Below, piece by piece: positions 9,572 through 17,846 of a stretch of 64,000 bases of DNA. How positions within the stretch are numbered: the stretch's first letter is position 1; each line of letters opens with the position of its first letter. Source of the DNA: Paguma larvata (Eukaryota > Chordata > Mammalia > Carnivora > Viverridae); assembly GCA_030068075.1 (NCBI GenBank), contig CM057835.1:71997895-72061894 (forward strand). Reading direction: 5' to 3'. Below the pieces are notes generated by a model that saw only the letters and a program-made list of their open reading frames with translations, was not told where the DNA came from and did no database searches. The translations under genes and the position numbers were made by a program.

Positions 9572-9967
9572 TGTAAGGTTACGAGTCGAGTCGCTGATGG
9601 ATAAAAGTAAGACCGCCAAGGCAAAGTGTGGTCTGAGAGTACACTTTATTGCAAGCACCCTTGGGCGAGGTTCTGAGACTCAAGAAAGAGAGGAGTCGGG
9701 GAAGTTGCGCCCGAGATTAGGGGTTAGGGGTTTTTAAGGGGTTTGGGGGTGACGCTGAAGTTGGCTACATATTTTTCCTTTTTAGGAGATTCTGTCTGCT
9801 TGCCAAGGTCCTATTGGTCCGTCAGAGTTTGGGGTGGGGGTTCAGGTCCCTGTTAGGTTCCAGATTCCTGAGAGTGACGAGTCCCTCCTTCAGGGTTGTG
9901 GCGGGAATGTCGGCCATCTTGGATCGGTTTTCATTGTATGGAGCCTTCCCTCTGCCCAAGCCCAACA
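9572..9967 (-). repeat. 5' LTR of the ERV-F-like provirus
   Basis: 396 bp, paired with 5454-5842. AATG follows at 9968-9971. Contains a tandem GAGTC duplication near 9584 absent from its partner. Confidence 0.92.
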
Positions 9968-10138
9968 AATGTAACTCACTACTTTTAAATAAAGACACTG
10001 AGACCCGCAGGGCAGAGATGCCAGAATTGCCAGGGCTGACTGCTTGGTCATCAGACTATCTCGTGGCTCTCTCATTTCCTGTTGCCGGACCGTCCATCCC
10101 TCGGGGACCCCTAGATTCACCAGAACTGGACCCCGGCA

Positions 10139-10380
10139 GTTATCCTTTTTTTCCCCCTAAACCCGGCGCCTTGGCTTCAGTCCCCCACCCGCAGCCGCAG
10201 CGTACCTCCCCAGTGTCCCTTATCCAGCCCTGCCTAACCCGAACCCTTTCCCTACTCATTCTTCCCCCCGGAATAGGGCCCCTAACTGGCGTCAGGGACT
10301 GGAAGGACCACCGTTCTGACTTCTTCAAGCTGAAAAGGGCCTGGTGTGGGTGTGGGGCAGTCAGTCTACCCAGGGGTGGG
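10139..10380 (-). pseudogene. ERV-B polypurine tract and env C-terminal end
   Basis: Minus strand at 10160-10141 reads a polypurine tract (GGGGGAAAAAAAGGA), the plus-strand primer found just before a 3' LTR. Sequence above it (to 10380) continues the cytoplasmic tail of the env remnant. LTR-X inserted within a few bases of this tract. Confidence 0.55.
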
Positions 10381-10600
10381 TGAGGTGGTCCACGTATGGC
10401 TCCACAGGGGGGCTGGCAGGGGCGAGGCGGCACCGGCATCGTCGTGCAAAGAGAAAAACACAAGCTAAACATATGACCAACAAGACGGCATCTCTAAGAT
10501 AATGTCCCCAGTTCCCAAACCAGTCAAACAATCCAGGAGAGACCCTGACTGTGTCCAGTTTTGCCCAGATGTGAGACTTTATGGGAATTACTAGTTATAT
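10381..10600 (-). pseudogene. ERV-B env TM membrane-anchor remnant
   Basis: The minus strand reads LFDWFGNWGHYLRDAV followed by a hydrophobic run (LLVICLACVFLF) and a basic stretch. This resembles the membrane-proximal, membrane-spanning and tail parts of a class I ERV envelope. Only the end of env is recognisable. Confidence 0.6.
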
Positions 10601-10689
10601 TGAAACAACACATGCGAGGGAACTTCTCCCAACCCACGTGATGGAGAGCCAGCCGTAAGACTCTTCGATTTGCCGAGAGCCCGCCCTCA

Positions 10690-11035
10690 CTTTACTTCAT
10701 TCTTGATGTAGAGCATCTAACGCTTGTGAGGTGTCATTTGGAGTTCTGCTGAGTCAGCAGACGGTTTGCTTTATTTTGCGGTGTAGAACTGGTCCAAGAG
10801 CGGGGAATCCCAGCAGAGAAAGAGCCGAGGCAGCCCTTCACCGTGACTTGCAAATTTTTAGGTTAAGCCGAACCTGGGTATTCTATCGTAAAGTGGACAT
10901 TTTATTGCTTCTGGTGCCTTGTCTGTTTTGCTTCCAGGGAAGGCCTCTACGCAATTAGTAAAAGGATCAACCCAGACCAACCTTGGCACAGAAGTGAAAT
11001 CTAATTGCCAGTCTTCCCCCAGATAGCTGCCATTT
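10690..11035 (-). pseudogene. ERV-B integrase core remnant
   Basis: The minus strand from 11035 down reads EDWQLDFTSVPR then a VDPFTNCVEAFP stretch, matching the integrase catalytic core around its first aspartate. Later sequence loses frame. The remnant is bounded upstream by an AT-rich palindrome insertion at about 11070-11185. Confidence 0.7.
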
Positions 11036-11072
11036 TTTTTTGATTGCCTGCGAGAGCGAGTTTGTGGTTAAA

Positions 11073-11185
11073 CAAACTTATTATTGATAAGTTATTATGA
11101 TTATTATATAATAATTATATGTAATAATTATTATATAATAATTCTTATAATATCAAACTTATTATTGATATTACTAATATATTGA
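11073..11185. repeat. AT-rich palindrome flanked by direct repeats
   Basis: A perfect 19-bp inverted repeat (arms 11100-11118 and 11124-11142, ATTATTATATAATAATTAT and its complement) has a 5-nt spacer. It is flanked by 16-bp direct repeats CAAACTTATTATTGAT at 11073-11088 and 11154-11169. It lies within the ERV-B pol remnant. Confidence 0.85.
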
Positions 11186-11426
11186 TTATTTCTGAGACAG
11201 ACTTTACAGGCTGATACTACTTGCTGAACTGTCCTTGCCCCGCTCTGTTTGTAACCATCCCAAGGGCTCGAGACAGTGTCCATGAGTCCGACCCCAGTTT
11301 ATTTTTTCAAGAGGGTAGGCGGGTCTAAAATGAGCAAGGGAGTGAGGCTCTCTGGCTCTATTAAAAAAGAATGAGAAAAAATTAGGTTTTCCCATTGCAT
11401 CCCAGGGGCTGAGAGAAGATTTTAGT

Positions 11427-11693
11427 CTAAATCGTTCTGCGGCATTTGGATAGCTGGCCATGAGGGGAAAGGAGGACAGAAAAGATGGCTCCTGTATCAA
11501 GAAGGAAATCAACGGGTTTTCCAGGTACCTGAGCTTCCCAGTTACCGACGCTCTGGCTGTCCAGTAGGCGGTTGGTTGGCGTGGCGGGGAGGGAACTACC
11601 GAGAAGAGCCCCGTCTTTCAGGGACACTGGTTCTCTGAGCCCTCCCAGACAGAGGTCCCCGAGGGCACTCAGATTTCCAGGGTTTACCTCCAC
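11427..11693 (-). pseudogene. ERV-B protease remnant
   Basis: An 88-codon minus-strand frame contains PVDFLLDTGAIFSVL, the aspartic protease active-site motif with flanking hydrophobics. Upstream sequence is gag-like. The frame closes soon after and no reverse transcriptase is recognisable before the integrase at 11035. Confidence 0.72.
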
Positions 11694-11850
11694 GTAAGGG
11701 GCACGGCTTGCAGGACTTTGACCTCTGTCGTCCCTTCCGAGGGCAGCCTCATTTCTAGTGCCCTGAACAGACGCGTAAGTGGCATTGGGTGCCCAGACCT
11801 CGGGAAGTCTGGTCTGCCATACTACGCAAGGCTGCGATTAAAGCCTTAGA

Positions 11851-12071
11851 TTTTTTTTTTTTAATGTTTATTTTCGAGAGAGAGGGAGAGACAGAGAGAC
11901 AGAGCACGAGGCGGGGAGGGGCAGAGAGAGAGGGAGACACAGAATCCTAAGCAGGCTCTAGGCTCCGAGCTGTCAGCACAGAGCCCAGTGCGGGGCTCGA
12001 ACCCATGAACCGTGAGATCATGACCTGAGCCCAAGTCAGATGCTTAACCGACTGAGCCACCAGGGCGCCCC
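11851..12071 (-). repeat. Carnivore tRNA-SINE
   Basis: Nearly full-length antisense copy, with its T run at 11851 and head at 12071. It is inserted within ERV-B gag. Flanking matches around TTAGATTTTT / CTCAGATTTTT suggest the TSD. Confidence 0.9.
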
Positions 12072-12370
12072 TCAGATTTTTTTTCAAGCCTCCTCTCCTG
12101 TTCCTTAGCCTCCTCCTGATCTCAGTTGTAATATACCTAACAGCTCCTCCAGGGTCTCTTCTGGGCCAAGAGCCAATTTCTGCAGCTTCCTCCAAATACT
12201 TAGGGCCAACTGAGTGACAAACTTGTCCTTTAAAGTCCTCTCAGCCTCAGGGGTGTTAGGGGAGATAGCCATATATTTAAGAGACCCTTCCTCAACCTCT
12301 CCAGGAAGACCACTATGCTCTCATTCTGTGTTTGTAAAATAGTGGCTAAAGCAGAATTTTAATCTTATAC
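12072..12370 (-). pseudogene. ERV-B gag capsid remnant
   Basis: The minus strand reads a gammaretroviral capsid-end pattern, including KDKFVTQLALSIWRKLQKLA and GPEETLEELL. It is broken by stops. It continues the gag-protease order with 11693 downstream. Confidence 0.6.
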
Positions 12371-12541
12371 CAGCGCACTTTTAATTTTTTTTAATGTTTA
12401 TTTTAGAGAGAGAGCATAAGTGGGGGCATGGCAGAGAAAGAGGGAGATACAAGCCCAGTGCGGGGCTCGAACTCAGGAACCATGAGATCATGACCTGAGC
12501 CGAAGTCAGACACTTAACCAACTGAGCCACCTGGGCATCCC
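12371..12541 (-). repeat. Carnivore tRNA-SINE
   Basis: Antisense copy with internal deletion. Flanking CAGCGCACTTTTAA / CAGTGGACTTCTAA suggests a diverged TSD. Confidence 0.85.
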
Positions 12542-12820
12542 ACCAGTGGACTTCTAAAATTAATTTATTTTAACCTTAGTTTTGGCCACACATTCAATTT
12601 TTCTTAAAGCTTTCCCTTTACAAACCTTCTACAACTTACTTTTGCTTTCCGATTTTGACTGAAGCCCTGTTTCTCCAAACAACCAGTCTCATTTAGGACA
12701 CAATTACTTTCTTTTACCTTCAACAAAAATGTATTCCCACTTTTTTTTAGATTTTTTTTATATATCTCCTGCTTTTCTATATACAGAGTTGCTTTCCTTA
12801 TTTTCATCAGTCTTAATTGA
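12542..12820. other. Unassigned AT-rich sequence
   Basis: No gene is visible. It lies within the ERV-B block and may be gag-flanking or leader sequence. Confidence 0.3.
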
Positions 12821-13420
12821 CGGGGTTTTGGGGGGATGGTGCAGTTTGGAGCTGACGGCCAAGAAAGAATTCCCGAAGACCTCTTTGGTGCAAAAAGGTG
12901 ATTTTATTAAAGCACAGCGACAGGGCCCAAGGACAGAAAGAGCTGCGCTGGCGTTGTGAAGAGTGACCTCAGGTTGGGAGGGGGTGGGGGATAGAGCCAG
13001 TCTCTAAGATATTTTGGAAGCAATGTTTCCAGGACCTTGAGGGGCTAGCTGCTGTTAGGAAAATGCCACTTATTACCGTTTAGTAAAACCTCAGTCCTGA
13101 GACCCTTCAGATGTACGTCAGGGGGCCATTGGCAGCATATACCTTGGGGGAGTTGAGAAAAGGAGGTTTCCAAAGGAATTTTTATACGTTAAAGTAGACA
13201 TCAGATCCTCGAGGTTGGGATTATGTTAAGCCAAGATTCCCTTTTGCCCCTGCAAAGTGTCATCATCCAGGCAGCTGAGCTCCTAGAGGGAGGTCACTCT
13301 GCCTGTTTCAAGGACTCATCAGTGGGCTGTGGCAGTAAAGGAATTTAATTTTTCATTTGCCTTGGTTCCCCACCCACCATGGCAGGCACTTAAACGCCCT
13401 TCCCTCTTGATGCGAGTGAA
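12821..13420 (-). mobile_element. Probable LTR fragment
   Basis: Minus-strand AATAAA lies near 12905, in sequence otherwise typical of an LTR R region (gtgattttattaaag on the plus strand). GC and AT blocks follow through 13400. No TSD was found and the family is not assigned. Confidence 0.4.
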
Positions 13421-13643
13421 TTTAGAGGTCCAAGAAACGGAGTCTATAGGTTTCTGGAGATTGGGCTATGGATAAGATTGCCTTTTTCTTGCAGTTTATT
13501 GAGCTATCGTAAACTGACGGAGACTCCTGTCCTGCATGGCTGGGATCTCTGTCAGTCGACCATCTGCTTTCCTTCCTTTCCCCTGTTCTTGGGCAGCCAG
13601 GAGTGTCCCAGGAATACCGCACATGTCCCACCTGGCGGAGGGC

Positions 13644-13662
13644 GGGGGGGGGGGGGGGGGGG
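13644..13662 (+). repeat. Poly-G tract
   Basis: Nineteen consecutive G residues following CGGAGGGC, at the inner end of the left inverted-repeat arm. Length may be unstable or poorly assembled. Confidence 0.95.
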
Positions 13663-13879
13663 CGCTGGTAGCCTGTACTTTGCTCTCAGCTTGCCCCACA
13701 CTCCCTCATCAGAATATATTTGGTATTTACACTAATTTAAGTGTATTGATTTAATTAAGATAGACTAGCCTTTAGAGTTATTTACATTCGGTATACAAAA
13801 CTTTTTCAATTAGGCTGACTGAAGGTCATATAAGCTCACGAATATCTCTGTTGCAATTTGTCAATAATCTCACCGTCCT

Positions 13880-13996
13880 TGGTTCCCGAGTTGGAGCCTT
13901 ACGTCGGGCTCTGTGCTGACGACTCAGAGCCTAGCCTGTTTCAGACTCTGTGTCTGTCTCTCTCTCTGTCCCTGCCCCTCCCCAACTAGTGCTGTA

Positions 13997-14040
<44 letters not shown>

Positions 14041-14070
14041 AAAAGAAGACATTAAAAACATTTTTTTAAG
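13880..14070 (+). repeat. Carnivore tRNA-SINE fragment with long (TC)n
   Basis: Degenerate sense copy without head. Includes a pure (TC)n microsatellite at about 13998-14036 grown from the SINE pyrimidine tract. Confidence 0.8.
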
Positions 14071-14345
14071 ATTGGCTTAAAATGATGGTTAATTTTGTCT
14101 GTCTCGAAGTTTTCATGAGTAATTGTTAAAATAGCTTTCAGGACACTCCCCCCCACTCCCCCGTGGGATAAGTGGGACATTCCGCAGGCACTCCTGGTGG
14201 CCCCAGGACAAAGGAAAGGACAGAAAACACATAGTTAAACTGACAGAGTCTCCATCAGTTTACAAATACCTTAGTAAATCACAAGAAAAAGGCAATCTTA
14301 TCAATAGCCTCATCTCCAGAAACCTGGAGACTCAGTTTCCTGGTG

Positions 14346-14586
14346 GAGAAACAGGAGGAGGGGCAGGGGAAGGCGAAGACGCGGGGTGTTGCCCAGAAGC
14401 CTGGAGGCAGATGAAAGCCCAGAGGGCAGAAGAAGAGGTCTCCGGGTCCTAGACCCTAGGATCTAGGTGCAGATTTTTTCCACCAACTAGTGGAAATAGG
14501 GAATCCGTGTAGGGCCAGAGAAGACAGAGAACTTCCCTGAAACAGAAGGCAGCTGCTTGGGAATATTCCTGAAAGTCCCTGTCCTA
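14346..14586 (-). pseudogene. Probable ERV-B gag p12-like region
   Basis: Minus-strand proline- and acid-rich sequence between the gag matrix remnant and capsid. It is assigned by position only; no motif is clear. Confidence 0.3.
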
Positions 14587-14791
14587 GGGGTGCCTGGGTG
14601 GCTCAGGTCGGTTGGGTGGCTGACTTCGGCTCGGGTCATGATCTCACGGTCTGTGAGTTCAAGCCCCGAGTCGGGCTCTGTGCTGACGGCTCAGCCTGGA
14701 GCCTGCTTCGGATTCTGTGTCTCCCTCTCTCTCTGCCCTTCCCTTGCTCATGCTCTGTCTCTGTGTCTCTCAAAAATAAAAATAAAAACTC
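14587..14791 (+). repeat. Carnivore tRNA-SINE
   Basis: Full-length sense copy with head at 14587 and tail caaaaataaaaataaaaa. TSD AAAGTCCCTGTCC lies on both sides. Inserted in the ERV-B gag remnant. Confidence 0.95.
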
Positions 14792-14804
14792 TAAAGTCCC
14801 TGTC

Positions 14805-15060
14805 CCAAGGTAGACTAACCAGAGACAGCTGGCTTCCTTTCAGGGGGAGGACTTCTCATCCCCGGCAATCCTGGATAAGGAGGGCATGAGGTTCTAACAG
14901 GTGGCTTTTCCTCAGAAGAGGCCTCAGGGGGAGAGGCTGCGAGTACTCCATCTTCCAGATAGACCTCTTGGAGGGGCCGGGAGGGCGGTACCTAACTTAC
15001 GGGTCTTACATAAGTCAGCCTGGTCCTGTAAAGTGAGGAAGACCCATACTGGACATATGG
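14805..15060 (-). pseudogene. ERV-B gag matrix/p12 remnant
   Basis: Minus-strand frame around VWVFLTLQDQADLCK and then PPEASSEEKPPV resembles the end of gammaretroviral matrix passing into the proline-rich segment. Interrupted by SINEs on both sides. Confidence 0.5.
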
Positions 15061-15063
15061 CAC

Positions 15064-15283
15064 TTTTTTTTTTTTTTTTTTAGCATTTATTCATTTTCAA
15101 GAGACAGAGAAACAGAGCCTGAGTGGGGGAGGGGCAGAGAGAGAGGAAAACACACATTCCGAAGCAGGCTCCAGGCTCTGAGCTGTCAGCACAGAGCCCG
15201 ACACAGGACTTGAACCATGAACCGTGAGATCATGACCTGAGTCAAAGTCGGATGCTTAACTGACTGAACCCCCCCAGCCGCCC
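15064..15283 (-). repeat. Carnivore tRNA-SINE
   Basis: Antisense full-length copy with a T run of about 16 at its left end. The head is partly decayed (gaaccccccccagccgcccta). Confidence 0.92.
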
Positions 15284-15380
15284 TATACCTCATGTTCACG
15301 AAATGACCAGGATAAAATCCTGAAGTTTCAACAATTTCAAATGGGTTTGCATAACCTCCCACCCCTTTTGTCCTGATTAT

Positions 15381-15580
15381 TTTAAGTTTATTTATTTATT
15401 TTGAGAGAGAGAGAGAGCATGAGCCGAGGAGGGGCAGAGAGAGATGGAGAGAGATGATCCAAGCAGTCTCTGCACTGGTCAGCCCAGAGCCCGATGCAGG
15501 GCTCGAACTCACAGTGCGATCATGACCTGAGGCAAAACCAAGAGCCTGTCACTTAACCCACTGAGCCACCCAGCACCCCT
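15381..15580 (-). repeat. Carnivore tRNA-SINE
   Basis: Antisense copy with a longer A/T-rich tail (tttatttatttattttgagag) and head ending ccacccagcacccct. Confidence 0.9.
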
Positions 15581-15594
15581 CCATTCTGCCTTTA

Positions 15595-15721
15595 AAAACC
15601 TTTCTTTTTTTATAGCCAGCTGGACCTCCTCTCTGCTTGCTAGAATCGACGCTGCCCGATTCATGAGTTGTTGAAAAAAGTCAATTTGATCTTTATGCAG
15701 TTGAATTTTTGTTGCTTAACA
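15595..15721 (+). mobile_element. LTR-Y 3' end fragment
   Basis: R/U5-like end containing gctgcccgattcatgagttg and ending TTTTTGTTGCTTAACA. It aligns with 18050-18423, which carries the same end TTGTTGTTTAACA. Sense orientation; truncated on the left by a SINE. Confidence 0.55.
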
Positions 15722-15895
15722 CAATTTAGGACACCATACGGGGATGTCCTAAATCTGTAATGTCCCCGAGTCTGTGGTCTGTTCATTGAGTGGAACCATC
15801 CTACCTGCCCACTTTAAGTGAGACCATCAACAGAATTAAGTCTGGAGAAAGACATGTAGCTCACAGGTAAAGATTTTGGGGGGCTTAAGGGGGGC

Positions 15896-16631
15896 TGTTG
15901 TGCCCGAATTCTCGAATCCCCCCACAAGAGACCACCAGAGTCGAAAGTCAAAGCCAAGTGGCAAGGGTCGTTTTATTTCAGGATCGATCCCGGTCCTTTC
16001 GCATACCGCTGCCAGTATGCAAAAAGGCCCGAACATGGTTGGTACAGCGTTTTTATAGACAGAGACAAATAGTACAGGATTGTTTCAGGTTATAGGGTGA
16101 CAGATTGGTTGATATTTGAAATACGAACATATGCAGCCCTCTGATTGGAGTTTCTTTGTCTGTTCTTTGGCAGGAAGTTTCTGTCCGTTATGTGAAAAAG
16201 TCAGTTATTTATCCTAATACATATCAGGAAAGGGGGAAGGGGAAGAACGTGAGGGAAGCAAGGTTCTCAAGCTAGTAAATGTCCGCTCAAGCTAATGAAT
16301 GTCCGAAAGGTGTCGGGGAAGATAAGAAAGCCAGTTACACAAACTAATACATGTCATAAAGGGGGAAGGGGAAGAACGTGAGGGAGGCAAGGTTCTCAGG
16401 CTAAAAATGTCCGACTCCACTCAGAAGAAGTTTTACAATGTTTACAGCAAACAGTAAGCAAAACAGAATTCTCAGCAATTGTATTTTTTATCAATGGTCC
16501 ACAATCGGCGGAAGGCCAGGGCAGCTATCTTTAACCCAGTATTTGTCCATTGATTTACAGAAAAAGAGAACTTAGCTTCAAACTAAGGCAGAGCTGCCGT
16601 CTGGACATAAAATTTAAAACCGCTCCCTTCA
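15896..16631 (-). mobile_element. Solo LTR, class I ERV type (copy 2)
   Basis: A 736-bp element bounded by TGTTGTGCCCGAATT and CTCCCTTCA, closely similar to 4199-4966 and in the same orientation. It is flanked by GGGC on both sides (15892-15895 and 16632-16635). Because it has its own flanks and no retroviral order runs between it and copy 1, it is a separate insertion. U3 has the same repeated block (around 16235 and 16357). Confidence 0.82.
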
Positions 16632-16654
16632 GGGCCCACCACAAAGGATTTTAG

Positions 16655-16782
16655 AATATGCTCTTCAGAATATGAGCGCCGAGTGACACATAGAATTGCT
16701 GAATCACTCTCTTGTCTACCTGAAACAAGGATAATGTTGACCATACTGGAATTAAGATTAAATTAAATAAAAAAAAAAAACA
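16655..16782 (+). repeat. L1 3' end fragment
   Basis: Contains the mammalian L1 3' end pattern (agaattgctgaatcactct ... acctgaaacaagg ... atactggaattaagatt) and an A-rich tail. Sense orientation. Confidence 0.7.
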
Positions 16783-16789
16783 ATGAAAA

Positions 16790-17215
16790 TGCAGCCTAAG
16801 GGACAAGATATACATAGCCTTTGTTAACAAAGATAGCATCTCTGTCGCACACTGCTGAGAGGTCTTGCTGACCCGGACTAGGGAAAGGAACGATGGCACC
16901 AGAAATTCAAGTTCATCCGTCTTCAAGTTTACCCAATCCCTGGCCAACCAGAAAAACCTGCAACCCAGAGCCTCTTAACCCTTGATTTTTTGCCCTTAAA
17001 AACCCTCACTTATAAGCCATCAGGGAGTTTGGGACTTGACAGGGAGTTCAAGTATTAGCTCCCAATTCTAGGTGATACCACGCCAATTAAAGGCCCATCT
17101 TTCTTCACTGCAAAAGCTCAGTGTTAGTTTTTATCGGCCTGCTGTGCATTGGGCAGACGGACTCGCATTGGTTTGGTCGCATCTGCTGGGCACACACGGC
17201 TCGTGCTGAGACAGT
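16790..17215 (+). mobile_element. Probable LTR (class I type)
   Basis: Sense LTR-like layout: TATA-like cttaaaaaccc near 17000, AATTAAAGG near 17090, then U5-like CTTCACTGCAAAAGCTC and ggcctgctgtgcattgggcagac. Edges and TSD were not resolved. Confidence 0.5.
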
Positions 17216-17846
17216 CGGCCTGCAGCCCACAATCTCGATTTCAGCTCACTGTGGACTCCGGGCAATTAAGACTGGATCTTTGAATCAAGATTCCCCAAAA
17301 GCTGGTGGCTATTTTTCATGTTACAAAGCCAGACAGAAAGGTAGTTTCTGAGTCCAAACGGCAAGTAAGGTGTTCCGGAGCCTTTGATACTGTGTCCAAC
17401 ATAAGGGTCTGAATCAACCCCCTCCCCTCGCCAAGAACCATGGCCATCGGGCTAGAAAATCCGCCAGCCTCAGAGGGCCCTACACCTGATTTTACGAGAA
17501 CCCTCGAGCACGCCAAACTCCTTTTTAAAGCTGTGAATGCGAGTCTCCATATGGAGATTGCCATTGTTTTCTACAACATCCTTTCCCAGAGGCTCCGAGA
17601 AGCAAAACGCATCAGCTACAGAGATTTATTCTGTTTTCAACAGTCAAAAGAAAGTAAATGTTAACCGCCCCACTGGCAAAAAGCAAGGAAGTTGCGCCTC
17701 ACAATACTTTTTCCTGCCCTGCGTCCCCTGATTGGGATGGCCCCTCTAGCATTCTCGAAATTAAAGAATACAGCATTTTATATCCATTTTGCCAGAGATC
17801 TAGGTTGTCAAAAAAGAAAACCGTAAGATCAAAATGAAATCACTTG
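17216..17846. other. Unassigned sequence with a short open frame
   Basis: A 74-codon plus-strand frame (17440-17664) begins MAIGLENPPASEGPTPDF and continues with a leucine-rich, mixed-charge segment. I recognise no family. There is no polyadenylation signal or splice pattern that makes it a gene, and the surroundings are LTR-rich. It could be ERV leader or flanking sequence. Confidence 0.25.

Larger units (their letters stand above)
5454..9967 (-). mobile_element. ERV-F-like provirus with internal deletions
   Basis: Minus-strand provirus with a 5' LTR at 9572-9967 and a 3' LTR at 5454-5842, each TG...CA. It is flanked by a perfect 4-bp TSD AATG (5450-5453 and 9968-9971). The primer-binding site next to the 5' LTR (minus strand, from about 9569 down) reads TGGTGCTGAAACCCGGGG, one mismatch from the complement of the tRNA-Phe 3' end. 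That places it with ERV-F/Fc-type class I elements. Order on the minus strand is gag, protease, RNase H, integrase, 3' LTR. Reverse transcriptase and almost all of env are missing. By hand the LTRs differ at roughly a dozen or more bases plus small indels (about 96% identity). Confidence 0.9.
5041..10138 (+). mobile_element. LTR-X (beta-type solo LTR), interrupted by a provirus
   Basis: LTR-X starts TGTTGGGAGCCGTTTTGG at 5041 and ends CCCCGGCA at 10138. It is split by the provirus at 5454-9967, leaving about 580 bp of LTR. AATAAA lies at 9988-9993, just past the break. Flanks are GTTACC (5035-5040) and GTTATC (10139-10144), a 6-bp TSD with one change. Six-base TSDs are typical of class II (betaretrovirus-like) elements. 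A second, fuller copy in reverse orientation at 30702-31745 aligns across the break and confirms that the provirus is an insertion. Confidence 0.85.
13425..14345. repeat. Inverted repeat, ~200-bp arms
   Basis: 13425-13665 and the reverse complement of 14143-14345 align through GGATAAGATTGCCTTTTTCTTG, TAAACTGACGGAGACTCC and CAGGAGTGTCCCAGGAA. Each arm ends toward the centre in a G (or C) homopolymer region. The spacer of about 480 bp includes the SINE fragment at 13880. The arms are diverged, so this is an old inversion or opposite-orientation insertion of one LTR-like element. Confidence 0.75.

Noticed and set aside
13998..14036. Possible regulatory pyrimidine tract
   Set aside because: It is the (TC)n expansion of a SINE pyrimidine tract, a simple microsatellite.
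15723..15752. 8-bp hairpin TTAGGACA/TGTCCTAA as a regulatory site
   Set aside because: Too short to be meaningful alone in a repeat-rich region.
4199..16631. The two similar solo LTRs as ends of one provirus
   Set aside because: Each has its own flanking repeat (ATTAG; GGGC) and the interior holds unrelated, nested elements of other families.
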